A DNA stretch of 11,742 nucleotides from Erysipelotrichaceae bacterium (GTDB taxonomy: Bacteria; Bacillota_I; Bacilli_A; Erysipelotrichales; Erysipelotrichaceae): NCBI GenBank assembly GCA_020026035.1, contig JAHHRC010000041.1:1-11742 (forward strand), given 5' to 3'. This document shows positions 6,122 through 11,742 of the stretch, in pieces (the first letter of the stretch is position 1; every line of letters starts with the position of its first letter). The notes under the pieces were generated by a model that saw only the letters and a program-made list of their open reading frames with translations, searched no databases and had not been told where the DNA came from. Both the position numbers and the translations under genes were made by a program.

Positions 6122-7036
6122 ATGGATAAAATTGAATTAGTAGCAGATGTATCAAAAGTTAGAATTGATAAATATCTTTCAACGGTAACGGAATTGAGTC
6201 GTTCTCGTTGTGCACAGTTGTTAGACGAAGGAAATGTCTTAGTCAATGGCGAAGTTGTGAAGAGTAGTTATAAAGTAAGTGCGAATGATGAAATCGTTGT
6301 GTCGGTTCCAGAAACGAAGGAATTAGATGTTGTAGCAGAAGATATTCCATTAGATATCTTGTATGAAGATGCAGATATCATTGTCATTAATAAGCCAAAG
6401 GGAATGATTGTACATCCTGCGGTTGGGCAGTATAGTGGAACGCTAGTGAATGCGTTGTTATACCATTGCAAAGATTTATCGGGAATCAATGGGGTAGCTC
6501 GTCCTGGGATTGTGCACCGTATCGATAAAGATACAACAGGTTGTATTGTGGCTTGTAAAAACGATGCAGCACACAATGCGATTGCTGAACAATTAAAGAA
6601 TAAAACATGTCATAGAGAATACGTTGCGGTTGTGACGGGAAATATTCCGCATGATCAAGGAATCATTGATGCGCCTTTAGGTAGAGACCAAAGAGATCGT
6701 CAAAGAATGGCAGTAACCGATAAGAATTCCAAAGATGCGATTACCCATTTCAAGGTTCTTAAGCGTTTTGGTAGAGCGACGTATTTGGAATGTCAATTAG
6801 AAACAGGTCGTACGCACCAAATTCGTGCCCATATGCGCTATATCAATCACCCAATCATGGGAGATACAAAGTATGGAAAACCTTGTCCATTCTTTGATAC
6901 TGAAGGGCAAGTATTGCATGCCTATCGTTTGTCATTAGTCCATCCAACCACAAAGGAATTGATGGTCTTTGAAGCACCAATTCCAGAATACTTTGAACGT
7001 TTGCTTACGATCTTAGAAGAGGAGTCTAACGCTTGA
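6122..7036 (+). CDS. RluA-family 23S rRNA pseudouridine synthase (RluD/YlyB-like)
   Basis: This 304-residue enzyme isomerises uridines to pseudouridine in RNA, most likely in large-subunit rRNA. An N-terminal S4 RNA-binding domain (about 13-60, SRSRCAQLLDEGNVLVNG) is followed by the catalytic domain. The signature HRIDKDTTG (132-140) holds the catalytic D135 and is a mild variant of the usual HRLDxxTSG. The downstream motifs LETGRTHQIRAHM and HPIMGDTKYG are intact. The ribosome binding site is AAGGAGAAG within the end of lspA, and the start is one base after the lspA stop. The last four bases overlap the rhomboid start (TTGA). Which uridines it modifies cannot be told from sequence. Confidence 0.94.
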   Translation: MDKIELVADVSKVRIDKYLSTVTELSRSRCAQLLDEGNVLVNGEVVKSSYKVSANDEIVVSVPETKELDVVAEDIPLDILYEDADIIVINKPKGMIVHPAVGQYSGTLVNALLYHCKDLSGINGVARPGIVHRIDKDTTGCIVACKNDAAHNAIAEQLKNKTCHREYVAVVTGNIPHDQGIIDAPLGRDQRDRQRMAVTDKNSKDAITHFKVLKRFGRATYLECQLETGRTHQIRAHMRYINHPIMGDTKYGKPCPFFDTEGQVLHAYRLSLVHPTTKELMVFEAPIPEYFERLLTILEEESNA

Positions 7037-7833
7037 GTAAGAAGTTTTACAAAGACTGCCCGGTCTCATTTGCAGTTCTGATTGCTTGTTGTTTGATGAC
7101 GTTGCTTAGTTATGTATCAAAAGCTCCACTTAGTTCGACGGAAAAGTCGATTCTATTTGGAGCGTACTACAAGCCATTTATTGTATGTGGTCAGTATTAT
7201 CGATTGATTACATCCGCGTTCTTACATGGAAGTTTGATGCATCTTATGATGAATATGATTGCGTTAATGAGTTTGGGTGTGTTATTTGAACCAATGTTAG
7301 GAAAGGTTCGTTATGCGATTTTGTTGTTTGCGTCTGTTGTTGGTGGAAATCTATTCTTGATGGTCGCAACTGAGAATACCGTTGCGATTGGCTTATCGGG
7401 TGGCTTGTATGGCTTAATGGCAAGTTATATCTATACCATCATTCGTCATGGTGGTCTAAGTAATCCTGGAATTCGGAAAGGGCTTATGAAGATTATTTTA
7501 ATCAATCTATTGATTAGTTCATTACCAGGGATTGCTGGCATTGCCCATTATGGAGGAATGCTTGTTGGCTTTGTGATGATTATTTCCTTTGATCAAAGTC
7601 CAGCAGTGAAAACCTTCCGTAAGAATACAATCATTGCAGGTTGTATGTTACTAGTAGCACTTGGGGTACTTGTCAATCAAAATAAATACGTATCCATGGA
7701 TCAAGCATTCATTGGGTCGGACGCAAGATATTTGAATTATCAAGTGGAACATGGACATGAAAAAAGAGCGATGCGTTTAGCAAAGCGTTTGAATGTTTAT
7801 TATGGCAAAGAAATCTTTAAAGAAACGATTTAG
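7033..7833 (+). CDS. rhomboid-family intramembrane serine protease
   Basis: This 266-residue polytopic membrane protein belongs to the rhomboid family, which cleaves transmembrane segments of other proteins. The catalytic Ser is S122 in GLSGGLYG and the catalytic His is H172 in AHYGG (AHLGG in many relatives). The oxyanion and structural residues in YRLITSAFLHGSLMHLMMNM (H65, H70, N74) are present, so it should be active. About six membrane segments make up the core. A further hydrophobic stretch (about 199-216) precedes a charged C-terminal tail of about 50 residues with no recognised domain. The start is a TTG overlapping the TGA of the previous gene, supported by GAGGAG at 7020-7025. Translational coupling is likely. 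The substrate is unknown. Confidence 0.92.
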   Translation: MSKKFYKDCPVSFAVLIACCLMTLLSYVSKAPLSSTEKSILFGAYYKPFIVCGQYYRLITSAFLHGSLMHLMMNMIALMSLGVLFEPMLGKVRYAILLFASVVGGNLFLMVATENTVAIGLSGGLYGLMASYIYTIIRHGGLSNPGIRKGLMKIILINLLISSLPGIAGIAHYGGMLVGFVMIISFDQSPAVKTFRKNTIIAGCMLLVALGVLVNQNKYVSMDQAFIGSDARYLNYQVEHGHEKRAMRLAKRLNVYYGKEIFKETI

Positions 7834-7844
7834 TGGAGGTAATG

Positions 7845-8336
7845 ATGAAGCGATTAAATACACTTACATGGGATGAATATTTCATGGGGCTTGCACATCT
7901 ATCAGCAAGACGTTCCAAAGATCCAAATACCCAAGTTGGGGCATGTATCGTTGATGAAAACCAACGTGTTGTCTCCGTTGGATACAATGGATTTCCATAT
8001 GGATGTAGTGATGATGTCTTCCCGTGGGATAGAGAAGGTTCTGTCTTTGAAACAAAGTATGCCTATGTCGTACATGCGGAATTGAATGCAATTCTAAATG
8101 CACCACGTAGTGTGAAGGGTTGTACACTCTATGTGTCTTTATTCCCTTGTAATGAATGTGCGAAAGCAATCATTCAATCGGGAATTTGTAAGATTGTGTA
8201 TGAGAGTGATAAGTATGGACAAACCGAGTCCACACTAGCAAGTAAACGGATGCTTAAAGCCGCAAACATTGAACTTGTACAACTCGCATCCACGATTGAT
8301 TTAGAAGTGAAACGGATTCCAAATCCAGAAGTATAA
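7845..8336 (+). CDS. dCMP deaminase (cytidine/deoxycytidylate deaminase family)
   Basis: This zinc enzyme of 163 residues should convert dCMP to dUMP, feeding thymidylate synthesis. The zinc site is H77 with the proton shuttle E79 in HAELNA, plus C102 and C105 in PCNEC. TQVGACIV, GYNGFPYG and the 55-67 segment with DREG are typical of dCMP deaminases rather than cytidine or tRNA deaminases. The start is the second of two adjacent ATGs (7842, 7845). I chose 7845 because GGAGG (7835-7839) is then 5 nt away, and the extended frame from GTG 7833 includes the ribosome binding site. It is the last gene of the lspA operon, starting 11 nt after the rhomboid stop and followed by a strong terminator. 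No thymidylate synthase is visible nearby. Confidence 0.92.
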   Translation: MKRLNTLTWDEYFMGLAHLSARRSKDPNTQVGACIVDENQRVVSVGYNGFPYGCSDDVFPWDREGSVFETKYAYVVHAELNAILNAPRSVKGCTLYVSLFPCNECAKAIIQSGICKIVYESDKYGQTESTLASKRMLKAANIELVQLASTIDLEVKRIPNPEV

Positions 8337-8340
8337 GGCT

Positions 8341-8369
8341 AGGTGGTATCGCAAGGTACCATCTTTTTC
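8341..8369 (+). terminator. terminator of the lspA operon
   Basis: AGGTGGTATC (8341-8350), a GCAA tetraloop and GGTACCATCT (8355-8364) form a 10-bp stem with two G-U pairs, followed by TTTTC and then more T-rich sequence. A short stretch resembles the T-box core by chance. Confidence 0.88.
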
Positions 8370-8390
8370 TGTTTTTTGGGAATGATTTTT

Positions 8391-8398
8391 TGTAGAAT
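8391..8398 (+). promoter_or_regulatory. -10 element of the BMP lipoprotein gene
   Basis: TAGAAT (8393-8398), preceded by TG, ends 23 nt before the ATG at 8421 and lies just past the operon terminator. The -35 position is a T-rich stretch without a clear hexamer. The placement matches the elements before mrp, rubrerythrin and lspA. Confidence 0.4.
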
Positions 8399-8420
8399 GT
8401 TAGATGGATTGGAGTTTTTT

Positions 8421-9422
8421 ATGAAACAAGTGTTGAAGTATTTGCTTTGTGTATGTTGTGTGCTTGTATGCATCGGATGTAGTAAAGACAAAGCGTCATT
8501 GCATAAAAAAGAATTACAAGTGAAAAAGATTGCCTACTTTGATGGAATGGAAGATGCAGTAAGTCTTGCATGCATGGAAGAATTCGAAGAGGTACGTGAT
8601 GTATATGAGGTCGAATGTTTTGTTGGAGAAACAAGTCTAGAGGAATGTAAAGAAGCGACTCAAAGTGGGTTGTATGATTTGATCTTTGTTCGAAATCTAG
8701 ACGTCGATGAAATCGTGAAGTTGAATCCATCACAGTTGTTTGTCGTCTTTGAACAAAAATTGGACTATGACAATGTGTTATGTATTCAATACAATCAGGA
8801 ACAAATGGGTTATTTAGTAGGTAGCTTTGCGAGTTCTTTGACCCATGCAAAACGCGTCGATCGTATAAATCCAAAACGGATGTTAGGTGTTATTGGAGAG
8901 AATGATGCGTATTTGTTTGGGTATTTAAAAGCAGTTTCGGATTATGGAATGCATACATCGGTTGTATTAGATGACTTTAAGCAAATGGTAGAACAGGATG
9001 TAGACCTTGTTTGGTGTATGAATGAAGAAGAAAATGCAAGTGTAGGTGAGTCATGCTTGTTAGATACAAATTGTTGGATGATTGGAACAGGCTATGGCTT
9101 AGAAGAAGTCTTACAAGAAGAAGTAAGTAGAGTAACGATTGCCTCGATTGAAAAAGATATTCCTGGTACGATGATGTATGTATTAAAGGAATGGAGTCAT
9201 GATCGTTTACGCTTTGGAAGATCTGTTACCTATGGAATCGAAGAAGGGTTTATTCGATTTGGGATGAAAGAACAGTATGATCATTTCGTTGATCAAGATA
9301 CGAAGGATTATGTGCAATCTGTGATGGAAGAAATCAAAGTAGGCAAGGTGAAGGTTGTAAGCCTAAAAGATGTAAATGCCTTACAACAGTTTGAAGTCCT
9401 GAAAGAAAAAGTGACGGTATAA
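8421..9422 (+). CDS. divergent BMP-family (Med/PnrA-like) solute-binding lipoprotein
   Basis: This 333-residue predicted lipoprotein is anchored outside the membrane. The signal peptide (1-19) ends VCIG before the lipidated C20, and four more Cys lie in the hydrophobic stretch, which is odd. The body matches the basic membrane protein family, the substrate-binding subunits of nucleoside ABC importers. Family-like segments are NVLCIQYNQEQMGYLVGSFA, RMLGVIGENDAYLFGYLKA, VDLVWCM and the C-terminal FGRSVTYGIEEGFIRFG with a final helix. The usual early DxSFNQ ligand motif is not recognisable: the matching region reads DGMEDAVSLACM. No permease or ATPase genes are adjacent. The start at ATG 8421 follows GGATTGGAG. 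A longer frame from GTG 8343 would begin in the terminator and hide the signal peptide. Confidence 0.8.
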   Translation: MKQVLKYLLCVCCVLVCIGCSKDKASLHKKELQVKKIAYFDGMEDAVSLACMEEFEEVRDVYEVECFVGETSLEECKEATQSGLYDLIFVRNLDVDEIVKLNPSQLFVVFEQKLDYDNVLCIQYNQEQMGYLVGSFASSLTHAKRVDRINPKRMLGVIGENDAYLFGYLKAVSDYGMHTSVVLDDFKQMVEQDVDLVWCMNEEENASVGESCLLDTNCWMIGTGYGLEEVLQEEVSRVTIASIEKDIPGTMMYVLKEWSHDRLRFGRSVTYGIEEGFIRFGMKEQYDHFVDQDTKDYVQSVMEEIKVGKVKVVSLKDVNALQQFEVLKEKVTV

Positions 9423-9454
9423 GAACTACCGTAATGTTGCAAAGGGATTTGCGA
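9414..9454 (+). other. two small hairpins at the end of the BMP gene
   Basis: ACGGTA (9414-9419) pairs with TACCGT (9427-9432) across the stop codon. TTGCAAA (9437-9443) pairs with TTTGCGA (9448-9454) around GGGA with one U-G pair. Neither has a T-run, so they are not terminators. They stand immediately before the terminator at 9470. Confidence 0.45.
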
Positions 9455-9469
9455 AGAAAAGTAAAACGT

Positions 9470-9518
9470 AAAAAGACGGTTTATGGAAAGAGTAGTTAAC
9501 TCTAAAAACCGTCTTTTT
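9470..9518. terminator. bidirectional two-tier terminator between convergent genes
   Basis: A 13-bp perfect stem, AAAAAGACGGTTT (9470-9482) with AAACCGTCTTTTT (9506-9518), carries T-runs on both strands and serves both the BMP gene and the kinase. Its loop contains a second hairpin, AGAGT (9489-9493) with ACTCT (9499-9503). Confidence 0.9.
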
Positions 9519-9535
9519 ATGTTTGATCGTTCTGT

Positions 9536-10414
9536 TTACTTCTTTAATACTTCGTCTAATGTAGGAATCGAAGGTGCTGCGCCTTCTTTTGTGACAGCGA
9601 TCGATGCGGCTTTTGCGGCTAATTGGAGTGCTTCTTTGATTGGTTTTTTAGACGCAATTGAGGCGATAAAGAAACCAGTGAAGGTATCTCCAGCTGCGGT
9701 TGTATCAATCGCTTTTACCTTATAACTTTCTTGGAAGATGGTTTGGGTATGATCACGATAGTAAGCACCTTTTTTACCAAGTGTCATAACGATTGTCGCA
9801 TTTGGGTATTGGGCCTGTAGGGCATCGAGGATGTCATTTTCTTGTTTTGCAAGGGCGATGGCTTCGTCTTCATTCACTAAGAAACAATCTACATACTCTA
9901 ATGGCAGTTTGAAGATTTTTTCATTCATTGGTGAAGGGTTGAAGAAGATCTTCATGCCTTTTTTATGTGCTTTTTGAATGATGGCATCGAGTTCATTGAT
10001 TTCGTTTTGAATGAGTAAGTAGTCACCTTTACTGAAGTGGGATAGGGTTTCATCAACCATATCACTTGTAATGGCTTGGTTCGCTCCACCATATAAGACA
10101 ATACAGTTTTCACCATTGGCGTCGACTTGGATAAAAGCAGTTCCTGTTTCTACGTGGTCTAACTTGTGTAGGTGTTTGGTATTGACGTTATGGTCTTGTA
10201 GTAGTTTGATGAGCATTTGTCCATCTAAGGAGCCAACTGCTCCGGCGTGATAACAATTGCCATTGGCATTTGCAATGGCGATGGATTGGTTCAAGCCTTT
10301 TCCACCGGCTTGAATGGTTCGTGACAAAGAGGAAATGGTTTCTCCTGGTTGTACGAAGTGATCTACATGATAGGTGTAGTCTAGATTTAATGATCCAAAA
10401 TTAAGAATTTTCAT
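9536..10414 (-). CDS. ribokinase-family (PfkB) sugar kinase, probably ribokinase
   Basis: This 292-residue cytosolic kinase phosphorylates a sugar, most likely ribose to ribose 5-phosphate. The N-terminal GSLNLDY (7-13), with the sugar-contacting N10 and D12, is followed by GGKGLNQ (37-43), the first PfkB signature and a ribokinase-like substrate loop. The second signature DTTAAGDTFTGFF (237-249) includes the catalytic base D243 and anion-hole glycines. VNEDEA (180-185) and TLGKKGAYY match the nucleotide-binding half. Length is normal for RbsK. Deoxyribokinase or another nucleoside-sugar kinase cannot be excluded. An AAGGTAGG ribosome binding site lies upstream of the ATG. It follows the unknown gene by 20 nt without a terminator, so they are probably co-transcribed. 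No rbs transporter or RbsD is present. Confidence 0.9.
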   Translation of the reverse strand: MKILNFGSLNLDYTYHVDHFVQPGETISSLSRTIQAGGKGLNQSIAIANANGNCYHAGAVGSLDGQMLIKLLQDHNVNTKHLHKLDHVETGTAFIQVDANGENCIVLYGGANQAITSDMVDETLSHFSKGDYLLIQNEINELDAIIQKAHKKGMKIFFNPSPMNEKIFKLPLEYVDCFLVNEDEAIALAKQENDILDALQAQYPNATIVMTLGKKGAYYRDHTQTIFQESYKVKAIDTTAAGDTFTGFFIASIASKKPIKEALQLAAKAASIAVTKEGAAPSIPTLDEVLKK

Positions 10415-10434
10415 AATAAAGCCTACCTTCTTTT

Positions 10435-11097
10435 CTAAAATTTTACTCCTTGCTTGCGCATGGTTGTAAGTATAGTTTGAAACAGTTTTTTCTCTGGTTT
10501 ATTCAATGTTTTTTTGATTTCGTAAATAATGACATCACTTTTGATTGGGTCAAACACTTCACCAAAAGATGTATAGATTAGCCCTTTGTAAGCTACGCCT
10601 GTAACGACACGTTTCATACTCATTTGCGTCTTATCTGCTTTCGTAATCCAGTGATAATATTGCAGTTTTACGAGTGTTGGTTTGTTATGGAATGTGTGAA
10701 AGTAGTTCCAGAACAATTCTTCTTCTAAAACTTCTTCCCAAGTCCTATTAAAAATTAACTCGTAAGAAATCTTGTAGAACCATGTCGGCTTGAAGTTGAC
10801 ATGGTGCCATGATGATTTACGAAGATACATCTTTTTTAGTGTTACTTCGGATACACCTTCTAATCGTTTCAGTGAAAATGGCATATTTTGTTCAGGGTTC
10901 TCATTCAGAATTCTTTCAATTTCTTCTAAAATATATTGTTTCGTAAAAAACGCATATAGGTGCGAACCGTTGACAATTTCAACTGAGGCACGATCACTCA
11001 TACTGTTATGTGCGAGTTGAGGGTTTTTCCGTATCTTGTCCTTTTCTAACAATTTTTGTAACTCTTCACCAAGAGTTCTGTTGTTGTACTGATACAT
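10435..11097 (-). CDS. unrecognised 220-residue protein
   Basis: I do not recognise this protein. It is soluble, with no signal peptide or membrane segment, rich in Lys/Glu and in aromatic residues (Trp, Tyr, Phe, His), especially around the middle (WHHVNFKPTWFYKISYELIF and ELFWNYFHTFHN). An N-terminal basic helical region is followed by this aromatic core and a helical basic C-terminus (PEKKLFQTILTTMRKQGVKF). No catalytic or DNA-binding motif stands out. The ATG at 11097 has an AAAGGA ribosome binding site 7 nt upstream and a TATAAT 20 nt upstream. The longer frame to 11175 lacks a ribosome binding site. It precedes the sugar kinase by 20 nt and ends in TAG, so the two probably form one transcript. 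Confidence 0.8.
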   Translation of the reverse strand: MYQYNNRTLGEELQKLLEKDKIRKNPQLAHNSMSDRASVEIVNGSHLYAFFTKQYILEEIERILNENPEQNMPFSLKRLEGVSEVTLKKMYLRKSSWHHVNFKPTWFYKISYELIFNRTWEEVLEEELFWNYFHTFHNKPTLVKLQYYHWITKADKTQMSMKRVVTGVAYKGLIYTSFGEVFDPIKSDVIIYEIKKTLNKPEKKLFQTILTTMRKQGVKF

Positions 11098-11116
11098 AAA
11101 CAATCCTTTCTCTATT

Positions 11117-11122
11117 ATTATA
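11117..11122 (-). promoter_or_regulatory. proximal -10 element of the unknown gene
   Basis: On the minus strand TATAAT ends 20 nt before the ATG at 11097, matching the short-leader arrangement of other genes in this window. The -35 position is poor. Confidence 0.35.
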
Positions 11123-11225
11123 AATCGTTGTTCATTTGCTAAATTCGCAAAGATTGTACATTCCGTATATTGCATTTTGAACGTTACACATTTTTGGTAA
11201 CTTCAATATGTACCTCTTTAAGGAA

Positions 11226-11254
11226 ATTGTAGGCATTGTGCTTGTTTGTGTCAA
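11226..11254 (-). promoter_or_regulatory. strong sigma-A promoter upstream of the unknown gene
   Basis: On the minus strand a perfect TTGACA (11254-11249), a 17-nt spacer and TACAAT (11231-11226) give the best housekeeping promoter in the window. Transcription would begin near 11219, leaving a leader of about 120 nt before the ATG at 11097. Inside the leader is the inverted repeat GTTAC-N9-GTAAC (11183-11201). The promoter lies just past the RNase HIII terminator. Confidence 0.65.
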
Positions 11255-11265
11255 TTTAAGAAACG

Positions 11266-11288
11266 AAAAATGAGGAATTAATCCTCAT
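11266..11288 (-). terminator. terminator of the RNase HIII gene
   Basis: On the minus strand ATGAGGA (11288-11282), loop TTAAT and TCCTCAT (11276-11270) are followed by TTTTC. The stem contains the last sense codons and the stop codon lies in and beside the loop, so the terminator is partly within the gene. Confidence 0.75.
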
Positions 11289-11742
11289 CTACGGTAATGC
11301 GTTCGGTATTTTTGAAATGGAGTTTGGCAACTTTTTTAAGATTGTCATAGCCAAAGCGGTCGACGAATTTATTTGCGTTACGATCCACATTGGAACCTGC
11401 GCCTTTTTTAAATTCCATGCAGAAACGTTCTTCCATGGAATCCCAGTAGGTTAAAAAGCCATAGCGAGCAATTACCGAAGCTGCCGCAACGGCTGGGTAT
11501 TTGCTTTCGGCTTTGGTTTCAAAGTGAATGCCTCTTTGAATTTCAGGCTCTTTGGCGATGTATTTAAAATACGAATTTTCTGGTGTGAATTGGTCGATGA
11601 TTTTAAAATCAGGTAGAGTCGCTTTCTTACTGAGGTTAATGTATGCCTTGTTGTGAAGTTTTGCTTTGATGGCATTCATATTGTTCGTAAGGTGAACTTC
11701 GTTATACTTTAAAGGTTCAACAAGTAAGAACGAATACGGAAG
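11278..11742 (-). CDS. rnhC: ribonuclease HIII, C-terminal part (5' end outside window)
   Basis: The frame is open to the window edge, giving 154 residues of the C-terminal catalytic half of RNase HIII, which removes RNA from RNA-DNA hybrids. Family features are NNMNAIKAKLHNKAY, an Asp in IIDQF that fits the third acidic residue of the DEDE active site, and KAESKYPAVAAASVIARYGFL, whose Glu aligns with the fourth. The closing KVAKLHFKNTERI is typical of HIII rather than HII. The first Asp-Glu pair and the N-terminal TBP-like substrate-binding domain would lie outside the window. The internal ATG at 11679 is not the start. A terminator overlaps the stop. Confidence 0.93.
   Translation of the reverse strand, partial: LPYSFLLVEPLKYNEVHLTNNMNAIKAKLHNKAYINLSKKATLPDFKIIDQFTPENSYFKYIAKEPEIQRGIHFETKAESKYPAVAAASVIARYGFLTYWDSMEERFCMEFKKGAGSNVDRNANKFVDRFGYDNLKKVAKLHFKNTERITVDED

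Noticed and set aside
8337..8369. T-box-like sequence AGGTGGTATCGC after the dCMP deaminase gene
   Set aside because: It lies immediately after a stop codon with no room for a T-box stem I or specifier loop, and the following gene is a lipoprotein with its own -10 element. It is simply the 5' arm of an intrinsic terminator.
8343..8420. Longer N-terminus for the BMP lipoprotein starting at GTG 8343
   Set aside because: It would begin inside the terminator hairpin of the previous operon, has no ribosome binding site and would bury the lipoprotein signal peptide.
8419..8874. 151-codon open frame on the minus strand opposite the BMP gene
   Set aside because: It has no ribosome binding site, no recognisable protein features and lies wholly opposite a well-supported lipoprotein gene, so it is a shadow frame.
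11098..11175. Longer N-terminus for the unknown protein starting at 11175
   Set aside because: There is no ribosome binding site before 11175, while AAAGGA is well placed before the ATG at 11097.

Overview
The window looks like chromosomal core DNA from a low-GC Gram-positive anaerobe or microaerophile. Three things suggest this: strong AGGAGG-type ribosome binding sites, short intergenic gaps closed by intrinsic terminators, and a gene set of rubrerythrin, Mrp, LspA, RluA-family synthase, RNase HIII and an OmpR/HisKA two-component pair. The gene content and protein style fit the Erysipelotrichia best. That placement is an inference from general resemblance and was not tested by a search.

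Layout, left to right. Positions 1-231 hold the 3' end of an unrecognised gene. Positions 284-1141 encode an Mrp/NBP35-type Fe-S carrier ATPase with an unusually Cys/Ser-rich N-terminus, followed by a terminator hairpin. Positions 1188-3261 encode an OmpR-type response regulator and an overlapping membrane histidine kinase. A 197-bp intergenic region rich in small palindromes precedes rubrerythrin (3459-4001). Rubrerythrin converges on a DEAD-box RNA helicase (4032-5195, minus strand), and the pair share a bidirectional terminator. Divergent from the helicase is a small TSCPD-domain protein (5278-5562) with its own terminator. A compact plus-strand operon of four genes follows (5656-8336): signal peptidase II, an RluA-family pseudouridine synthase, a rhomboid protease and a dCMP deaminase. 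It ends in a GNRA-capped terminator. A divergent BMP-family lipoprotein (8421-9422) converges on a ribokinase-family sugar kinase (9536-10414, minus strand). The kinase lies 20 nt downstream of an unrecognised 220-residue protein (10435-11097, minus strand). The window ends in the 3' part of RNase HIII (11278-11742, minus strand).

How the genes may work together. LspA would process the neighbouring lipoprotein. The BMP-like binding protein, ribokinase-family kinase and dCMP deaminase together suggest nucleoside or ribose salvage, but no permease or phosphorylase is visible, so this is a weak inference. Mrp and rubrerythrin point to Fe-S and peroxide handling. The window is mostly housekeeping. 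I see no mobile element, CRISPR array, defence system, tRNA or rRNA, and no convincing new multi-gene system.

The parts most worth a second look are regulatory or structural. Several genes share a TAGAAT/TATAAT -10 element 20-23 nt before the start codon, implying very short leaders. The rubrerythrin upstream region carries nested palindromes. A second terminator for rubrerythrin is buried in the convergent helicase CDS. Three hairpins stand in a row at the end of the BMP gene. The BMP protein itself has lost a family motif.
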